The position numbers and the translations under genes are program-made. DNA of 64,000 nucleotides, from contig NZ_JANIGL010000006.1 of NCBI RefSeq assembly GCF_024518675.1, forward strand, positions 1-64,000, given 5' to 3'. The notes under the pieces were generated by a model. The model searched no databases, was not told the origin of the DNA, and saw nothing but the letters and a program-made list of their open reading frames with translations. This document shows, one piece after another, positions 45,814 through 55,300 of this stretch (within the stretch, counting starts at the first letter, position 1; every line of letters starts with the position of its first letter). This DNA comes from Pseudoalteromonas shioyasakiensis (GTDB lineage: Bacteria > Pseudomonadota > Gammaproteobacteria > Enterobacterales > Alteromonadaceae).

Positions 45814-46557
45814 TTAAAGTGTGGGTATTTTGCTAATTTCATCTCGGTATTTTTGTTCAATTTTATTCAAACCCCCTGTTTGATGAAGTTGTTTAATTGC
45901 CTGATTTATCTGTGGTAACAGGTGACGATATTTTTGCAAAATGCGAATTCGTAAAAAGCCATCTGAATGAAGAGCTCCAAGCTTCACCTTTACAGCTAAT
46001 TCATTTGACCAATATAAAGCCGATAATTCACTGATGATAACGACTTCAATACGTTGACGTGTTAGAGCTTGTATGAGCTCTTTTTCAGAAGGAAAGTCAA
46101 CACGATTGAATTCATCATCATTATGGTAATAATAACCCCTCACGGTGCCGACATTTTTTCCTTTTATTGCAGCTAAAGTTTGCCACTTGTCGGTATGCTC
46201 AGGTAAAGATACTAAATATTCAGACATCTTGAAAAGGGGGGCTGAGTAAACAAAAAGTGGGTTGTTACGCTCGTTTTTTGATAGCCAAGCCGTACTAATA
46301 ATATCAAAATCAATCTGGCTGGTGGTGAGCGATTTGACTGTGCGCCTAGCAGGTAGCACAACGTGCTGGCCCTGAATATTCGCTGTGGCGAGTATTTGCT
46401 CTACTATTTCGGGGAAAATACCGGGTAAATCAGAGTCACCCGTATAGTAGGGGTAATAATTTCCCGAGCCAGTTAAATTATACTTTAATGTAACTGCGTC
46501 GTCCGCGAATAACGGCTTACAGAAAAAGTAGCAAAGGATTAGAAAATAGAACTTAAT
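45814..46557 (-). CDS. Periplasmic amino-acid-type binding protein with apparent ATT start
   Basis: This is a family 3 (polar amino acid type) solute-binding protein. A GTG at 46359 would give only 181 residues and remove the N-terminus. The frame stays open upstream and encodes a signal peptide (IKFYFLILCYFFCKPLFA, cut before DDAVTLKY) and the first lobe (NYYPYYTGDSDLPGIFPEIV). A perfect AAGGAGG lies 5 bases upstream of an ATT codon (46557-46555), giving 247 residues, the normal size. No ATG, GTG or TTG lies suitably. Either AUU is used as start, or ATG was lost by mutation, or there is a base error. Such proteins without permeases often sense solutes; here none is adjacent. Confidence 0.7.
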   Translation of the reverse strand: MKFYFLILCYFFCKPLFADDAVTLKYNLTGSGNYYPYYTGDSDLPGIFPEIVEQILATANIQGQHVVLPARRTVKSLTTSQIDFDIISTAWLSKNERNNPLFVYSAPLFKMSEYLVSLPEHTDKWQTLAAIKGKNVGTVRGYYYHNDDEFNRVDFPSEKELIQALTRQRIEVVIISELSALYWSNELAVKVKLGALHSDGFLRIRILQKYRHLLPQINQAIKQLHQTGGLNKIEQKYRDEISKIPTL

Positions 46558-46765
46558 TACAACCTCCTTAGGCCCCCATGAGTACGTCGTGTAGTTTAAG
46601 TGATTATAGGGGGTTATTTTTCCATCTACATTTGAGTGTTGTTTATATTTTTATTTTTGGCAACTTTTTAAGTTGGTGCAAGCTGTAAAAAATTCACTAT
46701 ACTGAAGACATATTGAATAATAATTTAGTCGCTGTGTGTGGCTAACATTATTAGCAGGGATAAAA

Positions 46766-48040
46766 ATGCCGGAAACTAAAACAACAAAAATTGTATCAAC
46801 GATAGTTACTCAGTATATTGCTCGCCAACCTATTTTTAATTCAGAAAAAGGTGTCTTCGCGTACGAGCTTTTATACCGGGATTCGGCTAATAATACATTT
46901 CCTGTTGGGACGACTGACGGTCAAGCGACTGGGCGGCTGTTTTTTAATGCACTGATGCTTATTGGCATTGAAAAACTAGCAGCTAATCAATGTGCGTTTA
47001 TTAATTTATCTACCGATGCTTTACTTGAAGATTTCCCTAAGCTGTTACAACCACGAAGTGCAGTGATAGAAATTGTTGAGCGAACTGACAACATAGCTAA
47101 AGTAACAAAGCGTGTTAAGGCATTAAAAAATGACGGCTACCGCTTTGCTCTTGATGATTATGATGGCGATGAAAAGTGGGAGCCATTATTAGAGCTTGTT
47201 GACTATATTAAGTTGGAAGTTGAAGAGCCACTGATCAAAACAAATATGATGCTTAAAAAGCTTAAGCGTCGCTTTCCAGACGTTAAAATTATAGTTGAAC
47301 GGATTGAAACCCATGAACAGTTTTTAATGCTAAAAAATGCAGGCTGTGACTACTTCCAAGGGTTCTTTTTTGCCCGCCCAGAAATGCTCAGTTACCACAA
47401 TGTTGAACCTTCTAAATTAGCTGTTTTTGACTTGTTACGGTGTACTTCACGCCCTGATTTAGACTTTGATGAAGTCCATCAACGAGTAGCAAAAGATGTT
47501 GGTTTAACAGCACGTATTTTAAAACTGGTAAATGCTCGCTCAAAAAGTCAGAACTTGGTAATTACCTCTATTTCGCAAGCGGTAATTTATCTTGGTGAAG
47601 ATGCAATTCGCCAGTTTGTCAGGGTGCTCGCTTTAAGTGAGCTCGGGGTTGATAAACCCACTGAGCTGACTAAGCTTGGCTTGATTCGAGCTCATTTTAT
47701 GCAGCTTATGTTAGAGCCTGGCGGCAAAGATATGTCTGAGCAGGGTTACTTGGTTGGTTTAATGTCGGTACTTGACGCGATTTTAAATATGGAATTAGAC
47801 GCCATAGCCCAAGAGTTTAGTTTAGGTGATGAACTCTCCAGCGCTCTTTTGAGCTTTAATGGTATGTTGGGGGCTACTTTACAGCTAGCCCGCTGCGTGG
47901 AAGAAGATAACTGGTCTTTGGCTGAAAAACTGCTGGAAACAATTCGCCCAGCTTCTGAAGTTGAGATTGTTTATAATGCTATGCTCAGTGCCCGCCAGTA
48001 TGGCGACGAAGTATTAGCATCTATCATTGAACAAGAATAG
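46766..48040 (+). CDS. EAL-HDOD signalling protein
   Basis: This is a 424-residue cytoplasmic protein. The EAL-like domain (about 15-210) has YELLYRD in place of the catalytic EAL and lacks several metal ligands of active phosphodiesterases; it may only bind c-di-GMP. The HDOD domain (about 225-400; LDFDEVHQRVAKDVGLTARILKLVNA) is a non-catalytic HD-type domain. The pair is the CdgJ/YuxH type, known in Vibrio to affect motility and biofilm. The start at 46766 is supported by AGGGATAAAA; an in-frame start at 46736 has no such site. It precedes a PqiA-like gene. Confidence 0.88.
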   Translation: MPETKTTKIVSTIVTQYIARQPIFNSEKGVFAYELLYRDSANNTFPVGTTDGQATGRLFFNALMLIGIEKLAANQCAFINLSTDALLEDFPKLLQPRSAVIEIVERTDNIAKVTKRVKALKNDGYRFALDDYDGDEKWEPLLELVDYIKLEVEEPLIKTNMMLKKLKRRFPDVKIIVERIETHEQFLMLKNAGCDYFQGFFFARPEMLSYHNVEPSKLAVFDLLRCTSRPDLDFDEVHQRVAKDVGLTARILKLVNARSKSQNLVITSISQAVIYLGEDAIRQFVRVLALSELGVDKPTELTKLGLIRAHFMQLMLEPGGKDMSEQGYLVGLMSVLDAILNMELDAIAQEFSLGDELSSALLSFNGMLGATLQLARCVEEDNWSLAEKLLETIRPASEVEIVYNAMLSARQYGDEVLASIIEQE

Positions 48041-48089
48041 TCACTTCAGTATGATGCGTGATTAATTATTAGGTCACTGAAGATACTGC

Positions 48090-48698
48090 ATGCGCTTACT
48101 TTTACCCATATTCACTATTTTAATTGCTCTGGCGTTACTTGTCCCTGGTGTCACCCAACCTGTTTTGACACTGGAAGGTAAAATCGATAAGTCTAAGTTA
48201 GCTCAGACGGGTATTGAGATGTTGGCTGATGAGGGGGATCGTAACACGCGTAACCTATTGGCGATGGCGTCAAGTATGTTAGGGCTAGATAAGCTTGAAG
48301 GTGAAATTAGTGCTTATAAAAAAACTCGCAGTATTTGGGGCACAGTTACTGAACTTGCTACTAATAAAAATTACATAGTGGCCGCATTAGTGGCGTTATT
48401 CTCTATTGTTATCCCCACTTTAAAGTTACTACTGCAATTGGTTTATTTATTTTTACCTGAGAATAATATTAAGCGACTACTTGGTCTGACTGTACAGCGC
48501 ATAAGCAAGTGGAGCATGGTTGATGTGTTTGTTATAGCATTAATTGTTGCTTATTTGGCAGGAAACGCCGATGGCCAAATGGGTGAATTAATTAATATGC
48601 ATGCCCAGTTAGGTAACGGCTTCTGGTTCTTTACGGGTTACTGCTTATTTGCAATCGCCGCCAGTAATCTTATTAAAATAGAGCCAAAGCATCATTAA
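48090..48698 (+). CDS. PqiA-like membrane protein
   Basis: This is a 202-residue inner-membrane protein of the paraquat-inducible A family. Hydrophobic spans are at about 3-22, 90-115, 140-160 and 175-195. KTRSIWGTVTELATNKNYIVAA near residue 72 and SKWSMVDVFVIALIVAYLAG near 146 are hallmark segments. It is about half of a full PqiA, which carries two such domains, and lacks the PqiB/MCE partner. It is 49 bases after the EAL-HDOD gene on the same strand and may be co-transcribed. PqiA proteins act in lipid transport between membranes; that role is inferred. Confidence 0.8.
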   Translation: MRLLLPIFTILIALALLVPGVTQPVLTLEGKIDKSKLAQTGIEMLADEGDRNTRNLLAMASSMLGLDKLEGEISAYKKTRSIWGTVTELATNKNYIVAALVALFSIVIPTLKLLLQLVYLFLPENNIKRLLGLTVQRISKWSMVDVFVIALIVAYLAGNADGQMGELINMHAQLGNGFWFFTGYCLFAIAASNLIKIEPKHH

Positions 48699-48734
48699 TT
48701 ATTTGTGTTGCCAAGCAAGTTACAATAAACTTTA

Positions 48735-48832
48735 GCTGATAGCTGATAGCTGATAGCTGATAGCTGATAGCTGATAGCTGATAGCTGATAGCTGATAGCT
48801 GATAGCTGATAGCTGATAGCTGATAGCTGATA
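48735..48832. repeat. 14 perfect copies of GCTGATA
   Basis: The 7-base unit GCTGATA is repeated 14 times without a mismatch (98 bases), 20 bases upstream of the copper efflux operon start and 36 bases after the PqiA-like stop. Perfect identity suggests recent expansion and a variable copy number. No spacers are present, so it is not CRISPR. Confidence 0.97.
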
Positions 48833-48852
48833 TTTATTTTAAAGGCATTTTT

Positions 48853-49221
48853 TTGCAACGAATCCACATTAGTTTTTTGACCATAATTTTGTTACTCACA
48901 TTAGTGGGGCAAGCTGTTGCGTCTGTAACTATGTCATGTGAAATGCCACATAGTGGGCATGTTCATTCAAGTAGTGAGATGAGTAATGCAATGCACCATA
49001 CTATGCCTGCTAACATGATGGATATGGATTGTTGCGATGATAGCGCTAGCGCTAAACAAGAATGCAGTTGCCTAGTCAGTGCATGTTCAGCCCATTCAGC
49101 ATTAGGTATGGATGGTTTATTTATTTCTGCTTTATCACTGTCAGAAAAAGTACAGCTTTACACCTTACAAAACCAGCCCTATATAGCCAGTTCACTCTAC
49201 CGTCCGCCCATGTCTGCTTAA
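48853..49221 (+). CDS. Small exported Met/His/Cys-rich protein
   Basis: This is a 122-residue exported protein at the head of the copper/silver efflux genes. It has a signal peptide (about 1-23, ending AVAS). The mature part is rich in metal ligands: MSCEMPHSGHVHSSSEMSNA, MHHTMPANMMDMDCC and ECSCLVSACSAH. It may bind copper or silver in the periplasm, like CopL-type or related small proteins. The start is TTG at 48853, with AAAGG 7 bases upstream, so translation may be modest. The promoter must lie upstream of or inside the GCTGATA array. The family is not certain. Confidence 0.65.
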   Translation: MQRIHISFLTIILLLTLVGQAVASVTMSCEMPHSGHVHSSSEMSNAMHHTMPANMMDMDCCDDSASAKQECSCLVSACSAHSALGMDGLFISALSLSEKVQLYTLQNQPYIASSLYRPPMSA

Positions 49222-49318
49222 TTGCAGGATAGGTGCGTCTGAATTTTAGAATATATCGCTAAAACCATCTATTTCTGCCTCTCAATTTTTAAATATTTAA
49301 TTTTTAGTGGAGAGCAGT

Positions 49319-50644
49319 GTGAATCACTTTTCTATTTTCAAAGTCAGTATTTCTATATTAATTTTAACTACTGCGATACCGGTATACAGCAATGAGCTTA
49401 ATCTTAAAGAAACCATTGCCTATGCCTTAGATAATGAACCATGGTTAACGGCCAGTAAGCATCAGCAAGCAGCAGAAGAAGCGCAAAGCTTAGCTGCGGG
49501 AACTTTACCTGACCCGGTTTTAACTATTGGACTAATGAATTTACCAACAAATGGGTTTGCATTCGATCAAGAAGCGATGACCCAGCTAAAAGTTGGCGTA
49601 AGTCAAACCTTTGGTCGAGGGGATAGCTTAGCGTTACAACAGCAAGCATTGGCGCAATCTGCACAGCAATACCTTTGGCTGCGCTCTGATAAGCTCGCTC
49701 AAGTCAAAGCTATTGTGACTGAATCTTGGTTAAATGCCTTTCGCGCCCAACAAAGCATTGCGTTAATAGAGCAAGATAAAGCGTTGTTTAGCCAGCTTAT
49801 AGATATTACTGAAGCAAGTTATGCAAGCTCCGTGGGTAATACTCGTCAGCAAGATATTATTCGCGCTCAGCTTGAACTTACTAGGCTTGAAGATCAGCTG
49901 TTTATGCTTGAACAGCAACTTGAAAGTGCTAAAAAGCGCTTAACTCAATGGCTACCCATTGACATGCTTTCTCAACAATTAAGTGGCGAACAATTCACTA
50001 TAAAACCATTAGCTGATTATCAACAGCTTGAGTTTGAGCAATTGATGACATTACTGTTGACGCATCCTGCAATTATCGCAATAGAGAAAACATTAACGGC
50101 TAAGCAAACCCAGATCAGCATTGCGAAACAAAGTTACAAACCTCAGTTAGGGATCAATATGGGTTATGGCTATCGTGATGACACACCGTATGGCGAATCT
50201 CGTGCTGATTTGTTTTCAGTGGGACTGAGTATCGATTTACCTTTATTTACGAGTAATAAGCAAGATCAACAAGTAAATGCTGCTATTTCATTGGCCGAAG
50301 CGGCTAAAACAGAAAAGTTAATCGCTCTACAAAGGTTAAAGGGCTTGTATTTTAAAGAGGTCAGTCAGCTTGAGCGATTACAACAACGGGCCAAGTTATA
50401 TGCTCAGCAATTGTTGCCGCAAATGGCGGAGCAGGCACAAGCGGCATTAAATGCCTACACCCGTGATGACGGTAACTTTTCAGAAGTGATGCGAGCTCGA
50501 ATTAGTGAGCTTAATGCCAAAATAGATGCCTTAAATATCGAGGTTGATCAACAGATTATAGTTGCTCGTTTAAATTACTATGGCAGTGGCTTAGATAACG
50601 ATGTTATGCGCGAGCAAACTAAGGATGCAAATAATGAATTTTAA
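49319..50644 (+). CDS. TolC-family outer membrane channel (CusC-like)
   Basis: This is the outer-membrane duct of a tripartite metal efflux pump. From the GTG at 49319 (GGAGAG 4 bases upstream) it has 441 residues. A signal peptide precedes NELNLKETIAYALDNEPWLTA, the start of the first TolC-like domain, and LELTRLEDQLFMLEQQLES and the GVSQTFGRGDSL region are typical of the helical barrel. It lacks the lipobox of CusC, so it is anchored differently. Its end overlaps the start of the adaptor gene by 11 bases. Confidence 0.88.
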   Translation: MNHFSIFKVSISILILTTAIPVYSNELNLKETIAYALDNEPWLTASKHQQAAEEAQSLAAGTLPDPVLTIGLMNLPTNGFAFDQEAMTQLKVGVSQTFGRGDSLALQQQALAQSAQQYLWLRSDKLAQVKAIVTESWLNAFRAQQSIALIEQDKALFSQLIDITEASYASSVGNTRQQDIIRAQLELTRLEDQLFMLEQQLESAKKRLTQWLPIDMLSQQLSGEQFTIKPLADYQQLEFEQLMTLLLTHPAIIAIEKTLTAKQTQISIAKQSYKPQLGINMGYGYRDDTPYGESRADLFSVGLSIDLPLFTSNKQDQQVNAAISLAEAAKTEKLIALQRLKGLYFKEVSQLERLQQRAKLYAQQLLPQMAEQAQAALNAYTRDDGNFSEVMRARISELNAKIDALNIEVDQQIIVARLNYYGSGLDNDVMREQTKDANNEF

Positions 50645-52361
50645 TTTAAAGCTGGTAATTGCATTGTTATTAGGTACGGCGATAGGTGCTTCAGCTGTGC
50701 TTTTTTCAGCAATAGAACAAAGTGCTCAAAACGATAGCAGAGAAAAAAAACCTTTATATTGGGTTGCGCCAATGGATAGTAATTATCGCCGTGATGAGCC
50801 CGGCTTATCGCCTATGGGCATGGATCTTGTGCCAGTCTATGAGCAAGATGAAGAAAACCAACAAGGTGGCCCAGGAGCGGTGACTATTTCCCCTGCAGTT
50901 GTTAATAATCTCGGTGTTAGAACCGCAAAAGCACAGTTAAAACATTTAAAGAATGAAGTTAAGACTGTGGGCTATGTACAGTATAACCAAGACCAATTAG
51001 TTCATATTCATCCTCGTGTACAAGGGTGGGTTGAAAGGTTATTTGTTAAAGCCGCAGGTGAGCGTGTAATGCTTGGAGCACCTTTATACACTTTATATTC
51101 GCCACAATTGGTTAATGCACAAGAAGAGTTTGTGTTAGCAGTTAACCGCAAGAACACTGTACTGATCCGTGCGGCAAAGGCGCGCTTAAAGTCACTTAAT
51201 ATGTCTGAAGACTTTATAAATAAGCTGCAGACGAGTAAGCAAATTAAGCAGAATGTAACTTTTTATGCCCGTCAAAGTGGTGTTGTTGATGAATTAAACG
51301 TTCGCGAAGGTTTCTATGTAAAACCTGGCACAACCATGATGAGTATAGGCAAGTTAGATGAAGTTTGGGTTGAAGCAGAAGTATTCGAGCGCCAAGCTGA
51401 GTTGATAGAGATAGACTCACCAGTCACCATGACCCTTGACTATTTATCTGGGCAAAAGTGGGTGGGGAAGGTGGATTATATCTACCCAACTTTAGATGCT
51501 AAAAACCGTACATTGAGAGTACGCTTGCGTTTTGATAATGCAGATCACCAATTAAAACCGAATATGTTTGCCCAAGTTAATATTCATACTAAAACCGATA
51601 AACAACAATTAATTGTGCCAAAGGAGGCGGTGATCCGCACAGCCAATCAAAATCGAGTTGTGGTTGCCTTAGGTGAGGGGCGGTTCAAATCAGTGGCGGT
51701 GGAGCTTGGGCGCAGTGATGACCAAGGGGTTGTGGTGCGAAGTGGCATTAACATTGATGATGAGGTTGTTATTTCTGCGCAATTCTTATTAGACTCGGAA
51801 TCCAGCAAAAGCTCTGACTTTAAACGCATGCAACAGCCTGAAACAACTCAAGCTGTATGGGGAAAGGGGGTTATCAACAGCGTTATGGCACAACATAGAA
51901 TGGTGAATATCAGCCATGAACCTATCGCTGAGCTTGATTGGCCAACTATGACTATGGATTTTACTGTTGCAGATAGCGTTGACTTTAATTTATTGAAACC
52001 CTCTGCGTCATTGCATTTTGAGCTACGTGAGCAGCAACAAGGGGGTTATATAATTGAGGCAGTGCATGTGATGGAGACAGTACACGTACTCGAAGATCAA
52101 TCAAGCACAGCAACAGTCGACGGTGAAATCAACCATATTGATGCCTCAAAACGTATAGCTAATATTAGCCGAGAAGCAATCGAGAAGTGGAATCGAGGAC
52201 CTGCAACAATGGATTTTACATTTGCGCCAGCCATAGACCTTACAGAGTTAAAAGCAGGGCAACAGGTGCGATTTACGTTTAAGGTAATTGACGGTGAGTT
52301 CACTATAACCAACATTACAGCTAGCCAAAGCGATGCTGATGTTATGCATCATCAGCATTAG
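50634..52361 (+). CDS. Membrane fusion protein with two CusF-like domains (CusB-like)
   Basis: This is the periplasmic adaptor of the pump, with 575 residues. After an N-terminal anchor (NFNLKLVIALLLGTAIGASAV), a heavy-metal-binding domain (YWVAPMDSNYRRDEPGLSPMGM) begins near residue 40, with Met ligands. The adaptor core (barrel, lipoyl and hairpin parts) covers about 80-385. Then come two CusF-type domains. The first (about 400-470) keeps the copper site: H in ISHEPIAELDW, W and the MTMDF pair. The second (about 495-565) reads ISREAIEKWNRGPATMDF and has lost the His and one Met. CusF is normally a separate chaperone, so this is a fusion with duplication. The start at 50634 is supported by AAGGA. 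Confidence 0.9.
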   Translation: MNFNLKLVIALLLGTAIGASAVLFSAIEQSAQNDSREKKPLYWVAPMDSNYRRDEPGLSPMGMDLVPVYEQDEENQQGGPGAVTISPAVVNNLGVRTAKAQLKHLKNEVKTVGYVQYNQDQLVHIHPRVQGWVERLFVKAAGERVMLGAPLYTLYSPQLVNAQEEFVLAVNRKNTVLIRAAKARLKSLNMSEDFINKLQTSKQIKQNVTFYARQSGVVDELNVREGFYVKPGTTMMSIGKLDEVWVEAEVFERQAELIEIDSPVTMTLDYLSGQKWVGKVDYIYPTLDAKNRTLRVRLRFDNADHQLKPNMFAQVNIHTKTDKQQLIVPKEAVIRTANQNRVVVALGEGRFKSVAVELGRSDDQGVVVRSGINIDDEVVISAQFLLDSESSKSSDFKRMQQPETTQAVWGKGVINSVMAQHRMVNISHEPIAELDWPTMTMDFTVADSVDFNLLKPSASLHFELREQQQGGYIIEAVHVMETVHVLEDQSSTATVDGEINHIDASKRIANISREAIEKWNRGPATMDFTFAPAIDLTELKAGQQVRFTFKVIDGEFTITNITASQSDADVMHHQH

Positions 52362-52369
52362 GAGGCGCT

Positions 52370-55300
52370 ATGATTTCAGCTATTATTAGATGGTCGATTA
52401 GCAACCGCTTTTTTGTGTTGTTATTAACAGCCGTACTCATTGGCGCCGGTGTTTTTGCAATAAAAAACACACCCGTTGATGCACTTCCTGATCTATCCGA
52501 TGTGCAGGTCATTGTAAAAACCTCATACCCAGGGCAAGCACCACAAGTTGTGCAAGATCAGGTTACGTTCCCGTTGACCAGCGCTATGCTTTCAGTACCT
52601 GGCGCACAAACCGTAAGGGGGTTCTCATTTTTTGGTGACTCTTATGTATATGTTATTTTTGATGAAAACACCGACTTATACTGGGCACGAAGTCGCGTAC
52701 AAGAATACCTAAGTCAAGTTGCAAGCCGCTTACCAGAAACCGCTAGCGCAGAATTAGGCCCTGATGCCACAGGGGTTGGCTGGGTTTACTTGTATGCCTT
52801 GGTGGATAAAACAGGGCAACACGATATAAGCCAGTTACGAAGTTTACAAGATTGGTTTTTAAAGTTTGAATTGCAAGCGGTATCAGGGGTATCAGAAGTT
52901 GCTTCTGTGGGGGGGATGGTGAAGCAGTATCAGGTTAATGTTGACCCCGATAAATTACGCGCTTATTCGATTCCCTTGAATTTAATTCAGGCAGCTATTA
53001 AGCAAGGCAACCAAGAAATGGGCGCCTCAGTGATAGAGATGGCTGAAGCTGAGTACATGGTAACAAGCACGGGCTACATTCAAAGTGTGCAAGATCTTGA
53101 AGCTATCCCCTTGGGTGTAAATGCTAACGGAACTGCATTGCAATTACGTGATGTCGCAGAGATTCGTTTAGGGCCACAAATGCGCCGTGGTGTTGCTGAG
53201 TTAAATGGCGAAGGAGAGGTTGCTGGTGGCGTGGTGGTTATGCGCTATGGTGAAAATGCACAGAGAACCATAGAGCGGGTAAAAGAAAAGCTCGAGTCAC
53301 TTAAAAAAGGCTTACCTGATGGGGTAGAAATTGTGCCTGTATATGATCGTTCAAACCTAATCAAAAACGCAGTTGATAACTTAACCAGTAAATTGCTTGA
53401 AGAGTTAGTGGTCGTTGCATTGATCTGCATGGTATTTTTGTTTCATATTCGCTCGTCATTAGTGGCTATTATTACGTTACCATTGGGAATTTTAACGGCG
53501 TTTATCATCATGTATTGGCAAGGCATCAATGCCAACATCATGTCGCTCGGCGGTATTGCGATTGCCATTGGCGCGATGACTGATGGCGCAATTGTGATGA
53601 TTGAAAATATGCATAAGCATATGGAAAAAACGCCGTTAACGAAAGAAAACCGTTGGCAAGTGGTGGGCGATGCTGCCTCTGAGGTGGGACCTGCGTTATT
53701 TTTCAGCTTATTGATTATTACTGTGAGCTTTATGCCGGTATTTATTTTAGAAGCACAAGAAGGGCGCATGTTTGCCCCCTTAGCATTTACTAAAACCTAT
53801 GCCATGGCAGCAGCCGCAGGGTTAGCCATTACATTAGTGCCAGTATTAATGGGTTACTTTATTCGTGGTAAGGTGATCTCAGAGCAGAAAAACCCTGTAA
53901 ATAGAATCTTAGTCGCTACTTACAAGCCATTGCTGCACTTGGTGTTACGCTTTCCTAAAGCAACCATAGTAGTGGCTGTCGTTGTCACGGCTATTGGTTT
54001 TTATCCTGTAAATAAAATAGGCAGTGAGTTTATCCCCCCTTTAGATGAAGGTGATTTGATGTATATGCCAACAACTTATCCTGGGGTATCTATAGGTAAA
54101 GCACGAGAAATATTGCAGCAAACAGATAAACTGATTGCCACTGTGCCTGAAGTGCTTACGGTATTTGGTAAGGTTGGACGAGCTGAAACTGCCACTGATC
54201 CGGCACCATTGACTATGATTGAAACCTTTATTCAGCTCAAGCCTAAAGAGCAGTGGCGCGAAGGTATGACGTTAGAAAAATTGAAAAAAGAGCTCGACGG
54301 CTTAGTATCATTTCCAGGTCTCACCAATGCCTGGGTGATGCCAATCAAAACACGAATTGATATGTTAGCCACTGGCATTAAAACCCCTGTAGGTATCAAA
54401 GTTGCCGGGCCTAAGCTTGATGAAATTGAAAAAATAGGTCAGCAAATTGAAACCCTACTACAAGATGTACCCGGTACGGCGTCTGTCTATTCTGAGCGAG
54501 TCGCGGGCGGGCGATATATTAAAGTCGACATCAACCGTGATAAAGCAGCTCGTTACGGCTTAAATATTACCGATGTACAACAGGTAGTCGCAACGGCAAT
54601 TGGTGGCATGAATGTGACGCAAACGGTTGAAGGACAAGAGCGCTACCCGGTAAATTTACGCTACCCTCAACAATACCGAAATTCACCAGAGCAGCTTGAA
54701 CTATTACCTATTGTTACAGCAACAGGCCAACGCATAGCACTTGCTGACGTTGCGGATGTGTTTATAGCAGCAGGCCCGCCGGGAATAAAAAGTGAGAATG
54801 CCCGTTTAAATGGCTGGATTTTTATTGATATTGATGGTGTTGATATCGGCAGCTACGTTGACAATGCCCGGCAAGTCTTAGACGATAATTTACTCTTGCC
54901 AGCAGGTTATTCAATCACCTGGGCAGGGCAATATGAATATATGGAGCGCGCTAAGGAAAAGCTTGCTTACGTGTTACCACTCACGTTAGCGATTATTATC
55001 GTGCTGTTGTATTTGAATTTTCGCAGCTTTACAGAAGTAGCCATAATCATGGCAACCTTACCGCTGGCGATGATTGGTGGCGTTTGGCTGATGTATTTAG
55101 AAGGATTTAATTTCTCGGTCGCCGTAGGTGTTGGTTTTATCGCGTTAGCTGGTGTTGCCGTTGAGATTGGTGTGATTATGTTGGTGTATTTAAACCAAGC
55201 CTATCAAGAAAAGTGCACGCAAGCACAACAAGCTGGGACAACGCTTAGCTTTACAGATCTTAAGCAAGCTATAGTCGAAGGCGCAGGTCTTCGAGTGCGC

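Noticed and set aside
45814..46359. Short version of the solute-binding gene starting at GTG 46359
   Set aside because: It would lack the signal peptide and first lobe, which are encoded in frame immediately upstream after a perfect ribosome site.
48735..48832. CRISPR array
   Set aside because: The repeats are contiguous 7-base units without spacers, and no cas genes are present.
48673..48867. Minus-strand frame coding for repeated SYQLSAI units
   Set aside because: It is a reading of the GCTGATA array, in which a 7-base unit gives a repeat of 7 residues in any frame. It has no ribosome site and no other content.
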